A DNA stretch of 64,000 nucleotides from Pedobacter jeongneungensis (GCF_000633455.1 NZ_AYMG01000029.1:62001-126000); one strand, 5' to 3'. Shown: positions 26,501-36,670, numbered from the stretch's first letter. The notes: generated by a model from the sequence alone, not told the origin. Program-made: numbers and translations.

Positions 26501-27508
26501 TTATTGGGTAATCCGTAAAGCACCATCTATAATATGTAATACCCCATTTCCGGCCAGAATATCCTGTTTAACCAGTTTTACTGCCGTTGTATTTCCGATT
26601 CCCCTTAAGGTGATGCCATTAAAACTTCCCGGAGTACTGGGATCTGGCGTTAAAGTCATGGTAACCGAATTGCCATCAAGCATCGCCTGACGGCTGGTAT
26701 TGGATGAACCTGTACTGAGGATATAATCGTAAATAAACCTTCTGTCTTTTACGATATGGTAGTTTACCAGGCGTTTCAATACTTCTATATCAGTATTGTT
26801 GATCTGCTCTACACTGGTATAACCCATGGCCTGCATGGCCTGGTTATTCGGCGCGAAAATGGTGTAGGGTCCTGAACTGTTAATCGTTTCCAGCAAACCT
26901 GAAGTTTTTAAAGCTTGTGTAAAAAGGGTAATATTCGATTCAGCAGCAACGGCATCGCCCAGTAAATCGTGCAGATAAGGACTTAATACCCGGTTTACCA
27001 CCTGGATCAAACCATTTGAAGCCGGAATATTCTGCGATATAATACGCGAGCCGTTTAACGTAAGTACCGTATCGTTTCCCTTTATCCAGTGTGTGGCATA
27101 TAATTTACCCCCACGCGACCGCAACTCCTGATTAAACAGATAAGGCAGTTTATTCAGTTCGTACTTTCCATCCAACGTATGGTATTGGGCAATACGCGAA
27201 ATGATAGTGGGATTTGCCGTGAGCACACTTACCGAATTTGCATAACCCGCCAATGAAAATGCGGCATCAGATGGGACTAAAGCTGTATAGGGGCCTGCAC
27301 CTTCCTGCAAGGTTTTATCAAGGCCACTGCGTTTTAAAGCTGCACTGAAAGACGAAAGATTAAAATTATCGGCAATAACGAGGTTAATTTTATTGTTGTC
27401 GTAATCGCTCAGTTTATTTTCATCTTTACTACACGATGTACCCAAAATGGCCATCAGCAATAAAGAAAATAAGGTATTCTTATGGTATTGGTTAAATTGC
27501 TGTGCCAT
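26501..27508 (-). CDS. Fasciclin-domain lipoprotein (two FAS1 domains), copy 1
   Basis: 335 residues. The lipoprotein signal ends MAILGTSC-SKDENK; the acidic residues after Cys resemble the surface-export signal of Bacteroidota lipoproteins. Two FAS1 domains follow (~45-180 and ~185-335), each with the H1-like block (GPYTALVPSDAAF; GPYTIFAPNNQAM) and the H2-like end (IQVVNRVLSP; LHIIDGALRI). FAS1 domains mediate adhesion to proteins, glycans or small hydrophobic ligands. It starts 3 nt after the next fasciclin gene. Confidence 0.87.
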   Translation of the reverse strand: MAQQFNQYHKNTLFSLLLMAILGTSCSKDENKLSDYDNNKINLVIADNFNLSSFSAALKRSGLDKTLQEGAGPYTALVPSDAAFSLAGYANSVSVLTANPTIISRIAQYHTLDGKYELNKLPYLFNQELRSRGGKLYATHWIKGNDTVLTLNGSRIISQNIPASNGLIQVVNRVLSPYLHDLLGDAVAAESNITLFTQALKTSGLLETINSSGPYTIFAPNNQAMQAMGYTSVEQINNTDIEVLKRLVNYHIVKDRRFIYDYILSTGSSNTSRQAMLDGNSVTMTLTPDPSTPGSFNGITLRGIGNTTAVKLVKQDILAGNGVLHIIDGALRITQ

Positions 27509-27511
27509 GTT

Positions 27512-28852
27512 CTATTTAAGTTTAAATCCTTTAGGAAAAAGTAGGCGGTCTACCACGTGTATTGGGCCGTTAAGGGTATTGATATCTGCGTCGATAACTG
27601 TTGCTGCCGGATATTCGGAGCCTTTTACTTTAAGCTGAACATTATTATTGCTGAGTGAAAACTCTAGTGGCATGGTATAGGTATATTCTATAGGAGGGTT
27701 TCCACCAAGATTAACCGGATAATTATTTAGCATTGGCTTTAACACGTTGCTGTAAAATACCGTAGAATTATTTGCCGCTTTATCGTTACCAGAGGTAGCA
27801 GGCTGGAACATCCTGCCCCAATTACGGTGAAAATTGTACACCGTATCCATCGGGAAAGCGCCTACGGCCGAATAGCTGTTTTCGTCAAAAAAGACCCCAT
27901 CCATACTGCGTTCGTTAAATTTCAGGATATCGGCGACGGTTTGAAACCCTGCCTGATGAAAAGCCTCATCTGTTGGTGCAAACAAAGTAGAGACCGTAAT
28001 ATTTGGGCCCATATAACCTGGATATGGGGGAGTTTCTATACCCCAGTCTTTTTTGTAGTAAAGGCGGTTATAGGCATAATCCCGCATAATATCCTCCGGC
28101 TCTATTTTCACTCCAAAAACAGCCTCGATATCGTCGCCAATTTTATTCAGAAAAAGCTCATCTGCCAGACGCTGTGATTCGATGAACATGGTAAACCTGC
28201 CATCGGCCTTTAAAGCTTCTAACATGGTTTTTACGGGTCTGTTAACTGTTTTTTCCATGATGTAGAGTCCTCCGTTGGTAGCAGGCAGGTAATTAATTTT
28301 ACCTACGTTTTTACCATTCACCAGTAAATCTTCACCTTTTATGCCTACATAATGCCTGTAATAGTATAAATCATACTGATTATTGCTTTGTATATTTTCA
28401 TAATATTTCACATACAGTCCGGGATGGAGCAACAGGCTTTTCACCATGAAATTATCGCTCCGCATTTTCAATTCATCTTTCGTTACCAGACCAATGGTGG
28501 TATAAAACATCATCAAACTGTCCAGCTCCTCTACGGGCATCTGGTTAATGGCACCGGCATTCAACCCCGCAGCCTGCATGGCCGCATCGTTTGGTGCGAA
28601 AACCGTAAATACCACTTTGTTTCCCTGCTGTTTAAGGATATTTTTGATATTGCTTTTTTGCCATGCACTGTAAAACAGTTTCGCAGGCGAAGCCGTTAAC
28701 AACTGTTCTACCGTTTGTGTGGCATCGCTTTGAAAAGGCACCCTGGCCCCTTCAGGATCGGGCATAAATTCTGTTTTGGAACAGGCACCTAAAAAAAGGA
28801 TACATGCCCATAAAACGAATACCCAAAAGTTTTTTAAATTTCTCATATTCAT
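27512..28852 (-). CDS. Fasciclin-domain lipoprotein (two FAS1 domains), copy 2
   Basis: 446 residues. Lipoprotein signal ends ILFLGAC-SKTEFMPDPE. First FAS1 at ~45-210 (KVVFTVFAPNDAAMQAAGL ... LYIMEKTVNRP). The second, ~215-446, is longer and more divergent (TVSTLFAPTDEAFHQAGF ... IHVVDRLLFPKG), with a ~100-residue insert. All three fasciclin proteins of this operon differ in their second domain, as would be expected for subunits with distinct roles. Surface location is inferred from the lipoprotein signal. Confidence 0.85.
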   Translation of the reverse strand: MNMRNLKNFWVFVLWACILFLGACSKTEFMPDPEGARVPFQSDATQTVEQLLTASPAKLFYSAWQKSNIKNILKQQGNKVVFTVFAPNDAAMQAAGLNAGAINQMPVEELDSLMMFYTTIGLVTKDELKMRSDNFMVKSLLLHPGLYVKYYENIQSNNQYDLYYYRHYVGIKGEDLLVNGKNVGKINYLPATNGGLYIMEKTVNRPVKTMLEALKADGRFTMFIESQRLADELFLNKIGDDIEAVFGVKIEPEDIMRDYAYNRLYYKKDWGIETPPYPGYMGPNITVSTLFAPTDEAFHQAGFQTVADILKFNERSMDGVFFDENSYSAVGAFPMDTVYNFHRNWGRMFQPATSGNDKAANNSTVFYSNVLKPMLNNYPVNLGGNPPIEYTYTMPLEFSLSNNNVQLKVKGSEYPAATVIDADINTLNGPIHVVDRLLFPKGFKLK

Positions 28853-28861
28853 GATGATATA

Positions 28862-29971
28862 TTATTTCTTGAGCGCTTGTTCTGGCGTAACCAATCCACT
28901 GATTAAGTGATGGACAATGCCGTTGCTACACAGGTTATCGTTTTTTGCTGTTAAATTGCTGGTCACGGAGTTTAAGATGATATCAGAAATGGTAGTACCG
29001 CTACGCAGTGTAAGGGAATAACCCAGCTTAAATTCTGGATACAACTTCCCGCCTCCGAAATTCATGTAATGAGTGTCGTTTTTGAGAAAATAGTTATAGG
29101 CACCGTTATTATTGATCAGTGAAAACACCTGCGAATCGGAGATGAAAAAGTGCCTGTCGTATAAAATGTAAGCCCCAAAAAGGCGGTCACCAATGTATTT
29201 ACCAGTCTCTAAGGCATTTAAGGAAGCTTCAGTAATACCTACATCCTCAAGAGCCTTATTATTGGGTGCAAAAATGGTAAATGTTGTACCGGTGGCCAGT
29301 TGATCCCACAGGTTAAACTTCTTTAAGCCCTTTACAAACACACTGTAATCGGCATGCTCTGCCAGCCACTGTTGTACCGTTTTGTTAAAGTTTGGCTTCA
29401 ACACATTATCCATTAAATGCAGTATACCATTGGCTACAACCACATCTTTTCTGATCACCTCAACCCCATCAATATAAAGCTCGTTTTCAACTCCCCCATT
29501 TGGATTAAAAGCTGCACGCGAAAGATATAACTCCGGGCCGGTTAAGGTTGCATAGCGCACATCTATACCATTGCTGGGCATGTCATTCACCATCAGTTTA
29601 CGCGGCAGGATGTGATAACCGATTATTTTCTTTAAGCTATCGACATTCATTTTGTCAAAATCTGTCGTGCTGTAAATACCCAGGCGGTTAAAAGCCTCGT
29701 CGGTTGGTGCAAACACGGTAAAAGGTCCGGCTCCGTTTAACTGTTCGGTGTATCCTGTTTTTTGGAGTGCGGCATAAAAAAGGCGCATTTCATAATTATT
29801 CTTTACAAAATCGGCCGCCGGACGAATGTTTTCGTTGGGTAAGGCTACCGATAAGTCATCGTGTTTACAACCTGCAACAAAAAGCAGCTGTAAGGCCATT
29901 GCCATTGCAAAAAGCATTTTCCCCATTTGTAAAACTGGTTTGTTATGCTTTACATTATTTAGTTTTTTCAT
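28862..29971 (-). CDS. Fasciclin-domain lipoprotein (two FAS1 domains), copy 3
   Basis: 369 residues from ATG 29971 (MKKLNNVKH); an upstream ATG at 30004 would overlap the preceding gene by 20 nt, so the shorter start is preferred. Lipoprotein signal ends LQLLFVAGC-KHDDL. FAS1 domains at ~45-190 (GPFTVFAPTDEAFNRLGI ... LHLMDNVLKPNF) and ~195-369 (TFTIFAPNNKALEDVGI ... VHHLISGLVTP). It is 9 nt upstream of copy 2. The three fasciclin genes are too divergent to be recent duplicates by eye. Confidence 0.85.
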   Translation of the reverse strand: MKKLNNVKHNKPVLQMGKMLFAMAMALQLLFVAGCKHDDLSVALPNENIRPAADFVKNNYEMRLFYAALQKTGYTEQLNGAGPFTVFAPTDEAFNRLGIYSTTDFDKMNVDSLKKIIGYHILPRKLMVNDMPSNGIDVRYATLTGPELYLSRAAFNPNGGVENELYIDGVEVIRKDVVVANGILHLMDNVLKPNFNKTVQQWLAEHADYSVFVKGLKKFNLWDQLATGTTFTIFAPNNKALEDVGITEASLNALETGKYIGDRLFGAYILYDRHFFISDSQVFSLINNNGAYNYFLKNDTHYMNFGGGKLYPEFKLGYSLTLRSGTTISDIILNSVTSNLTAKNDNLCSNGIVHHLISGLVTPEQALKK

Positions 29972-29984
29972 TGAAATCATGTTT

Positions 29985-31208
29985 TTAATAAATGGGCGGT
30001 GCATATTTTCGTTGAACGGTGGTTAAATAAACCCTGCCATTAACCACTTCGATGGTATTTACCGTGGCAAAAGTTTTAGGGTTATTTACACCCGAATGGA
30101 TGTTGACCAGCAAATTGGGCAATATGGCAGCATTATCGTTGCCCGTCATCCTTACTTTGCCATTCTGTAAACAGTTAACCGAAACCCAGTTGCCCCCGTT
30201 ATCGGTTGAGGCTTCGTAAAAAGGATTATTGGAAATATCCATTCCCGGCACAAAAAAATCGAACCTTTGCCACATACTTGTGGTGATGCCATTGCCGGTA
30301 TTACTTGCCCAGATCGGAAAACTTACATAAGGACTTACATCACTTGTTGCGGTATTCAATTTAACATTGGCCAGATATTTCCCCTTGAAACCCGGTATAG
30401 TGGCTGCCTTGGCATTCAAAATACTTTGATCTTCATAAAGCGACAGGAAAACATTCATTTCATCTTTCATTCCACCCTGAAAACTGGCCATCAGATAATC
30501 TTCGGCCTTAAGCGATTTATCGGCCTCCCAATAGCCTTTGGCGCTCATGTTGTAAAAGTTTACATAGGTAAGCGAATCAGATAAAGGCAGCTTTTGAAAA
30601 ACCTCCTGACGGAGCAAAAGACCAGTTCTTTTGGTTACAAAATCTTTTTGCAGTACGTGCAGGGTATATACCTCTTTACTGGTGAGATTAAGTACGGTAT
30701 CGATGAGGATATCTTTTTTTTGCTGGTTTTCCAATTGAAAAAAGGGTACTGTATTTTTCGGGCGGTAAGCAAACATGATCCGCATTTTGCCTGACGGAAC
30801 CTGTGCCCAGCTGCTTAAATCGAAACCGTTTAAAATGGGTCCAACCAATACATTTTCCTTTCCCGGATATTCGGGATTGTTAACTGAGGTACTGGTACCA
30901 ATATGCGATGGATATGGAGGTGCATAGGCATCGCGCTGATCTAAAAAGTCGCCCACAATTTCGGCACTTGTTGGCATGCCATTACCATCCAGTACAGGAT
31001 TGATCAGCATACAAAAAAATGGCACTTTGTTATCTTTACTACCAAGCGTTTGTACATAATTAAGGTTATTGAATACCCTCAAATATGCCGGATCGTCGAT
31101 CTTAGAGTACTCTACTTTAACACAGCCAGAGTTAAGCAGCAGCAAACATGTGGCAAAAAGCCATGACAACCGCGTTAATTCGGTTTTTAATATTCTCTCG
31201 TTTTTCAT
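29985..31208 (-). CDS. Lipoprotein of unknown function, DUF4397-like N-terminus
   Basis: 407 residues. Lipoprotein signal ends LLLLNSGC-VKVEYSK. The N-terminal opening DDPAYLRVFNNL recalls the first strand of DUF4397-type domains, but the rest was not recognised. It includes a Pro/Tyr-rich stretch (RDAYAPPYPSHIG) and ends TVQRKYAPPIY. Its start codon shares one base with the stop of the DUF4397 gene (TAATG), which means translational coupling. It occupies the place where a SusD-like protein would sit in a Sus-type locus but lacks SusD features. Confidence 0.7.
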   Translation of the reverse strand: MKNERILKTELTRLSWLFATCLLLLNSGCVKVEYSKIDDPAYLRVFNNLNYVQTLGSKDNKVPFFCMLINPVLDGNGMPTSAEIVGDFLDQRDAYAPPYPSHIGTSTSVNNPEYPGKENVLVGPILNGFDLSSWAQVPSGKMRIMFAYRPKNTVPFFQLENQQKKDILIDTVLNLTSKEVYTLHVLQKDFVTKRTGLLLRQEVFQKLPLSDSLTYVNFYNMSAKGYWEADKSLKAEDYLMASFQGGMKDEMNVFLSLYEDQSILNAKAATIPGFKGKYLANVKLNTATSDVSPYVSFPIWASNTGNGITTSMWQRFDFFVPGMDISNNPFYEASTDNGGNWVSVNCLQNGKVRMTGNDNAAILPNLLVNIHSGVNNPKTFATVNTIEVVNGRVYLTTVQRKYAPPIY

Positions 31209-32941
31209 TATTTGTTGTGTTTGATAATGATCATTCTTGCTTTGTTTGCGGGTGTACTGCCTGTGCCCGACTGGCCAATAAGGCCCACGGTATAAATTCC
31301 AGGCTCCTGTACGGGTAATCCCCGACCTACTTTCTGATAAAGGTTTTTATCCGCAATAAAGGCCTCGCTTTTTAATACTTCAATATCATTGGCCCATATA
31401 CCCGGCACCACATTGGGTTTAGAGCGGTAAGCCATAATTTCAAATGCTTTTTGTGTGTAGACATTGCTGATATAAGGACGTTCGAATAAGGGAAGCCCCG
31501 GCTGAAGATTAACCCCTGCATTTGCATTATCATTTCCTCCGGCTGAAGATTGCCCGTTGCTTTGTGTAAAAGTGATATAAGGATTGCCTGTTGAAAGATT
31601 TAAAAACCTTTTAAAGAAGAAATAATAGTATTGATTGCGCATGTAAGTGGCATCGTCTTCTGCCCCGAGATAGGTTGTACCACTTAAATCGTTGGCTACC
31701 AGCAGTACCTTAGGTGTCCCGGATTGATCGGGATATAACCATGCGGTATAGTTTTGCGCTGGGCGGAGTACCTGACTGGCACTGGCGATGGTTTTGCCCG
31801 ATGCGTCTAAGGCCTCAACCGTATGGCTGCCCTGGATCAGGTTTGCATAGGCTCCGGCAGTGCCAAAAGCTAAATTGCTGGCTATTGTTTTTCCGTCTAC
31901 CTTAAAACTTACATTTTGCCCGGCCAGCGCATTTACGCCCTGTACCCTGAAATACGTATTGTTGGCCGATGGACTATTATCACCAATCACTTGAAAGGAA
32001 TTTTGATAGGTTGTAGAGGTTTCGTCAAGCTCGTTAACGAGATAATCAAACCTTTGTGGAGCGATTAAAATGGTATAAATACCTCCTGGCTGGAAGGTTT
32101 GGATGGGCGCATAAGTTTGCTTGGTCGAATTCATCAAATTAACAGGAATGCTTGATGTAGGGGGATCGATCAGCGTAATAGCGTCTAAACCTGCGCCTAA
32201 GGCTGGCATCTGTCTTCCATCGGCCATGAGTATTTTAAACTGATAGGTACCATAGGGCAGTTCTATATATTCGGAAGCTCTGATTGCCGAACTGATATTA
32301 TTGGTCTTTGCATCAACCAAAGTACCATCGGCATAAGCCAGCGATACGGCTCCGCTTAAATCTTCCTGCCTGCCACTGCTGTTAACTGCAGGGTTTTTAA
32401 TGGTACCGGAAAGATTTACAATCCTGATTTTAAAATAATCCGGCTTTGAAGCAACCGAAACACCTCTTTTTACAGGCACCACTTCTTGCTGACCATCCAT
32501 TGCAAAAACTGGCATTAAGAAATAATCTGTTGGATTGTTGTAATCGTTTTTTACATCGAGTTTTACTTCGTTGACGAATACAGGGCCATAACTTCTCACC
32601 GTAAAATTCAGCTTTGCAGTTTCCTGCGCATTAAAAAGGTCTTGCGGAACAAACCAGGTCTTCCCCAGTTGTCCGTTCGACGGGAAATAGGAGGTTCCCG
32701 GATATTGCTGGCTGTTCGGTTTGTTAGGTTCCCGCACGATAAAATTGGTCAGACTGTCGCCATTGGCAATTACCTGGTTAAAACCTGCTACATTGATGAT
32801 ACGGGCAGTTGAGTTAACTCGGTTCTGGGTTAATATCCTGTTGTCTGTTTCAAAATCAGTCTTATCTTTTTTACAAGCCTGAAATAACAGTATCACACTG
32901 AAAAACAGCAGACTAAAACATTTATAATTTATCTTATTCAT
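31208..32941 (-). CDS. DUF4397 domain lipoprotein
   Basis: 577 residues. Lipoprotein signal ends VILLFQAC-KKDKTDFE. Two or more beta-sandwich modules of the DUF4397 type are seen: RIINVAGFNQVIANG near the start and FRVQGVNALAGQNVSFKVDG ... YANLIQGSHTVEALDASG ... YTAWLYPDQSGTPKVLLVAND at ~325-430. DUF4397 proteins are surface or secreted beta-sandwich proteins of unknown ligand. It overlaps the receptor stop by one base, so receptor and lipoprotein are probably made in fixed ratio. Confidence 0.8.
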   Translation of the reverse strand: MNKINYKCFSLLFFSVILLFQACKKDKTDFETDNRILTQNRVNSTARIINVAGFNQVIANGDSLTNFIVREPNKPNSQQYPGTSYFPSNGQLGKTWFVPQDLFNAQETAKLNFTVRSYGPVFVNEVKLDVKNDYNNPTDYFLMPVFAMDGQQEVVPVKRGVSVASKPDYFKIRIVNLSGTIKNPAVNSSGRQEDLSGAVSLAYADGTLVDAKTNNISSAIRASEYIELPYGTYQFKILMADGRQMPALGAGLDAITLIDPPTSSIPVNLMNSTKQTYAPIQTFQPGGIYTILIAPQRFDYLVNELDETSTTYQNSFQVIGDNSPSANNTYFRVQGVNALAGQNVSFKVDGKTIASNLAFGTAGAYANLIQGSHTVEALDASGKTIASASQVLRPAQNYTAWLYPDQSGTPKVLLVANDLSGTTYLGAEDDATYMRNQYYYFFFKRFLNLSTGNPYITFTQSNGQSSAGGNDNANAGVNLQPGLPLFERPYISNVYTQKAFEIMAYRSKPNVVPGIWANDIEVLKSEAFIADKNLYQKVGRGLPVQEPGIYTVGLIGQSGTGSTPANKARMIIIKHNK

Positions 32942-35900
32942 TATTTAAATAGATTATAGGTAAAGCCCAACATAATTTCGGCACCGCGGGTATAACTTCG
33001 GTTGATATACTCGTTACCATACCATTTGCCCCCGGTTTGCGGATTGGCATACACAGTTTTGATATCGGGGTTAAGGATGTTTTTGGCGTAGCCTTTAAAT
33101 TTTACACTTTTACTAAGGCGCTGACTGAATACAAAATCTAAAACAGGTACCGGACGGGTGTATAAATCGGATTCACCGGTGAGGTTAATTTGCACCAAAC
33201 GTTCGCCAACCACATTAAAGGTCAGCGTAAAATCAGAGCCCGATTTCGGGTTTTCATAATTTAACCATGCATTGATGGAATACGGTGCCTGCTCGAAAAG
33301 CGGACTGTTTTTTGGTGTATAACGATCTAGCGATCGGATGGCTTCGTAACGTTCAGGTGTTTTTTTAATGTCGCTCTGTGCCAGCAATAAGTTAGATCCG
33401 AAATAGAAATTCTTTAAGGGATCCCAGATATTTCCCAAACTTTTCACTACCTCGAGTTCAAGTCCCCACACCCGGCCAACGTTCGGATCGTTCTGGAACT
33501 GGATGGTTGGAAATTCGGGATAGGTAGCAGCCAGACCAGCAGTTTGAAGACTAAAAACCTTTACCAGTTGGTTTTCTATGCGTTTACCAAATGCCGAAAC
33601 AGCAAGTACCTCTCCTTTTGCCGGGAACCATTCCCACCTGAAATCGAGGTTTTGGGTAAACTGGTTCTTAAGGTTTGGATTACCCACCACTAAACCCATC
33701 TGGAAGGCATCAAATTCGAAAACATTGGTAATTTCCCTTAACTCCGGGCGGGCCAAAGTAGTGTTATAAGCAGTCCGGAAATTCATGTTATCGTTTAGCG
33801 TATAAGTTGCGTTAACCGAGTAAAATGGTTTATAACCCGTTTTATATACCGAGTTCGGATTAATCGGGTTTAATGGAATTTTGCTTCCGTTTGCGCCGCC
33901 TGCGGTAAGCGAAGGATCTAAAAACACACCCGAGGTATCAACAGAAGAACCAATATTGGTCATTTCGAAGCGCACACCACCTGCAATACGCAGTTTTTCG
34001 GTCAGCTTTAAATCGAGCATGCCATAAAAAGCATTGGTTTCGAAATAACCTGTATAATTATTGGGCGACTTCTGGCTGTTGTATAAAAACCCGCCAACCG
34101 GCATCATGCCTTCACCCTGATTGCCGGTAGGCAATTTAACGCCGATAAATTCGCTGCTTACCAGGCGGTTCAGGTTACCTTCGGCTCCATAAAGTGGCAA
34201 AGCCTTGTTGCTGGTAAAGTTAGATCCCGGCAGGAAAAGCTGGTTTTCACTGAAAGTCCGGTCTCTGAACAGGTAATTTATCCCTGTTTTAAACTCCTGT
34301 TTTTGTCCGAACAATTTAAATGGAAGACTTAAATCCGCCTTGTAATTATAATTTTTTTCATCAAGGTTTCGCCACCTTCTTCCGTTGGGCTCGGCCTGTA
34401 TAATACCGTAAGGACCAAAACCGTTAACATAACCTGAGGTTAAGGCATAAAGGTGTTTGCTGTAAACCGTTGCGGGTGCACTGCTTCCTGTTCCAACTGT
34501 ATAATAACCACCACCTCTTGGGATGTAATCGGCCAAACTGGCAAAGCGGAAATCGGGATCGTTTTGCTTTGATCGCGAACTGGCTACATTGTAACTTAAA
34601 CGCGGTGATAATTCTTTATCAAAAAACTTATGCTCGCCCTGTAGGTTAAAAGTGTTCAGGTTCCGGAAAGTTTGTTTTAACGAATATGTTGTCGTTTTCA
34701 CCTCCCCTGGCAAACCTGTATATTCGTAACGGCCGGCTAAATTAGTGGCTTTGGTTTCGCCACCCCAGCTGCCCAGGTATTGCATACTGATTTCGTTACG
34801 GCGGTTAAACTGATAGGTAACACCAACCAGAGTACCATAGTTAAGTGTTTCTACACCGGTGTTTTCTTTATAAGTTTGGTATTTACCCATGTACAAACTG
34901 TTCGGTGTAATATAATTCGGAATGTTACGTTGACTGTAAACATCAGGGTTCCCGGTAACTACTCCCTGATAAATGCTGTATTGGGTTAAATCGCCACCAC
35001 TGATATCGGTAATGCGGCGATAATAATTTCCACCCATGATTAAACCCAGTTTATGCTTTTTAAAAATGTTAAAGCTATTGCCATAGTTAGCCGAATACAA
35101 TTGGTTTAAGGGTGCTTTTTTGTACTGAGTAGTCATTACCGGATCGAAAGACTGCATGATGTTGTTGATGCGGTTTACTTCCTTGTAGGCTGTTGGGCTA
35201 TAATTGCTGTTGGCAATCATGCTTTGGATAGAACCCAAACCATTCGGATACTGACTGGCCAGATTTTTAAAATCACTGCTTAAGTTTTTATCACTGATTT
35301 TATTGCCAAAAGCCCCCATATCGCTGTTCCAGAAGCTATTATACTGTCCGCCAATACCTACATTCGAGTTTACCCCCGATTGGGCGATGATTTCGAAAGT
35401 TTCCTTTTCGGGAACGGATTTGGTTTTTAATTCGACAATACCCGCAGCTGCATCGGCTGGTTTATCGGGCGTTACGGTTTTATAAATGGTAATGTTATCG
35501 AGTAATGATGCCGGAACCAGATCTAAGGGTATAGTGCTCCTGTCGGGATCAGACGAGGCTAAACGCACACCGTTCAACTGTCCGATTACACTCCTATCGC
35601 CTAAACCGCGGATAGCCACATATTTATCATCGGTTACGGTAACCCCCGAAACACGTTGTAATGCCTGGGTGGTGGTAATACTTCCGGTACGTTCAATCTG
35701 TTGTGAAGATATTGCATCCTGGATAATCGACGATTTTTTACGTTCTTCCAATACGGCTACTTCGGTATTTGCTTTTCTCCTGGCCTGTACCATTACCTCA
35801 TTTAACTGCGTTGATGATGCTTTTAAAGCAATATTCAACACTTTGGTACTGGCATCTACGTTAATTTCGCGGCTAATGTAACCCATGTAAGAAATAACGA

Positions 35901-36516
35901 GGGTAGCGCCTCCTTCGGGAACGGTAATCCTGAAATTTCCATTTACATCGGTCGAGGCAGCAGCAGCCCCACCCTTAACCTTAACACTCACTCCAATCAG
36001 TGTTTCCTTATTCTTCTCGTCGAAAACCGTTCCGGTAATTAATATGGGCACAGGTTTCCGCGTAATCACCACATAACCTTCTACCACACTATATTTTAGA
36101 TTGGTATTGGCTAAAATAGTATTCAAAGCCTCGGCAACGGTAATATTTTCGGTGTTAAGGTTAACCTTTTTGCCTACCTTGTTCAGCAGGTTTACCGCTA
36201 CATTAATCTGGATATTGCCCTGTTTTTCTATAATAGCCAAACTTTTTTCTATTGTTGCGGCTTCGAGTTTGAGCTTGATTTTCCGATTAAGATCCTGCCC
36301 TGATACATTACTGGCGAAGAGTACCCCAAGGCCGGTAAGATTTGCAAGGATCACTAGAAAAGAGCATTTCATAAAGAAATAAATTTTATCTGCGGACAGA
36401 TTGTTATCAGCCACCTGCCTCAGTTTCTTTTTAACATGGTACAAGGCATTATAGCATTGCCTTGCATATTGAAAAGAAACATGCAGATGTAATACTTTTT
36501 GCATATTTTTGATCAT
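32941..36516 (-). CDS. TonB-dependent transducer-type receptor with STN and CarboxypepD_reg domains
   Basis: 1191 residues from 36516; start at 36504 (MQKVLHLH) is equally possible. An unusually long N-terminus precedes the signal (MKCSFLVILANLTGLGVLFAS, ~49-69), as is common in Bacteroidota FecA/SusC-like proteins. STN domain ~80-150 (EKSLAIIEKQGNIQINV ... KYSVVEGYVVITR), CarboxypepD_reg ~155-245, plug ~255-370 (RGLGDRSVIGQLNGVRLASS), then the barrel ending MLGFTYNLFK. The STN domain should signal ligand binding to FecR. Ligand unknown. Confidence 0.88.
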   Translation of the reverse strand: MIKNMQKVLHLHVSFQYARQCYNALYHVKKKLRQVADNNLSADKIYFFMKCSFLVILANLTGLGVLFASNVSGQDLNRKIKLKLEAATIEKSLAIIEKQGNIQINVAVNLLNKVGKKVNLNTENITVAEALNTILANTNLKYSVVEGYVVITRKPVPILITGTVFDEKNKETLIGVSVKVKGGAAAASTDVNGNFRITVPEGGATLVISYMGYISREINVDASTKVLNIALKASSTQLNEVMVQARRKANTEVAVLEERKKSSIIQDAISSQQIERTGSITTTQALQRVSGVTVTDDKYVAIRGLGDRSVIGQLNGVRLASSDPDRSTIPLDLVPASLLDNITIYKTVTPDKPADAAAGIVELKTKSVPEKETFEIIAQSGVNSNVGIGGQYNSFWNSDMGAFGNKISDKNLSSDFKNLASQYPNGLGSIQSMIANSNYSPTAYKEVNRINNIMQSFDPVMTTQYKKAPLNQLYSANYGNSFNIFKKHKLGLIMGGNYYRRITDISGGDLTQYSIYQGVVTGNPDVYSQRNIPNYITPNSLYMGKYQTYKENTGVETLNYGTLVGVTYQFNRRNEISMQYLGSWGGETKATNLAGRYEYTGLPGEVKTTTYSLKQTFRNLNTFNLQGEHKFFDKELSPRLSYNVASSRSKQNDPDFRFASLADYIPRGGGYYTVGTGSSAPATVYSKHLYALTSGYVNGFGPYGIIQAEPNGRRWRNLDEKNYNYKADLSLPFKLFGQKQEFKTGINYLFRDRTFSENQLFLPGSNFTSNKALPLYGAEGNLNRLVSSEFIGVKLPTGNQGEGMMPVGGFLYNSQKSPNNYTGYFETNAFYGMLDLKLTEKLRIAGGVRFEMTNIGSSVDTSGVFLDPSLTAGGANGSKIPLNPINPNSVYKTGYKPFYSVNATYTLNDNMNFRTAYNTTLARPELREITNVFEFDAFQMGLVVGNPNLKNQFTQNLDFRWEWFPAKGEVLAVSAFGKRIENQLVKVFSLQTAGLAATYPEFPTIQFQNDPNVGRVWGLELEVVKSLGNIWDPLKNFYFGSNLLLAQSDIKKTPERYEAIRSLDRYTPKNSPLFEQAPYSINAWLNYENPKSGSDFTLTFNVVGERLVQINLTGESDLYTRPVPVLDFVFSQRLSKSVKFKGYAKNILNPDIKTVYANPQTGGKWYGNEYINRSYTRGAEIMLGFTYNLFK

Positions 36517-36605
36517 TATGATTTTTCGCCTTCGGGCGGATATTATGAATACTTTATCGTGGGCTGACGGGTCTTCGAAAACAGCCAGTCCGTTGATGAT
36601 TTACG

Positions 36606-36627
36606 CGTCCTCCCTCAAAGGGGGACG
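36606..36627. promoter_or_regulatory. Hairpin between FecR and TonB-receptor genes
   Basis: CGTCC-T-CC / GG-G-GGACG with a short loop; a T-rich run (TTTTTATTTTT) follows on the plus strand and precedes it on the minus strand. The second island has a hairpin in the same FecR-receptor gap (44296-44325). It may uncouple receptor from FecR levels or mark mRNA processing. Confidence 0.4.
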
Positions 36628-36670
36628 TTTTTATTTTTAGTCTGTTTGTTACATCCCCATCCTTTCTCTC

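Noticed and set aside
29985..30004. 20-nt overlap of fasciclin copy 3 with the upstream lipoprotein gene
   Set aside because: It arises only from the farthest ATG; ATG 29971 gives a proper signal peptide and no overlap.
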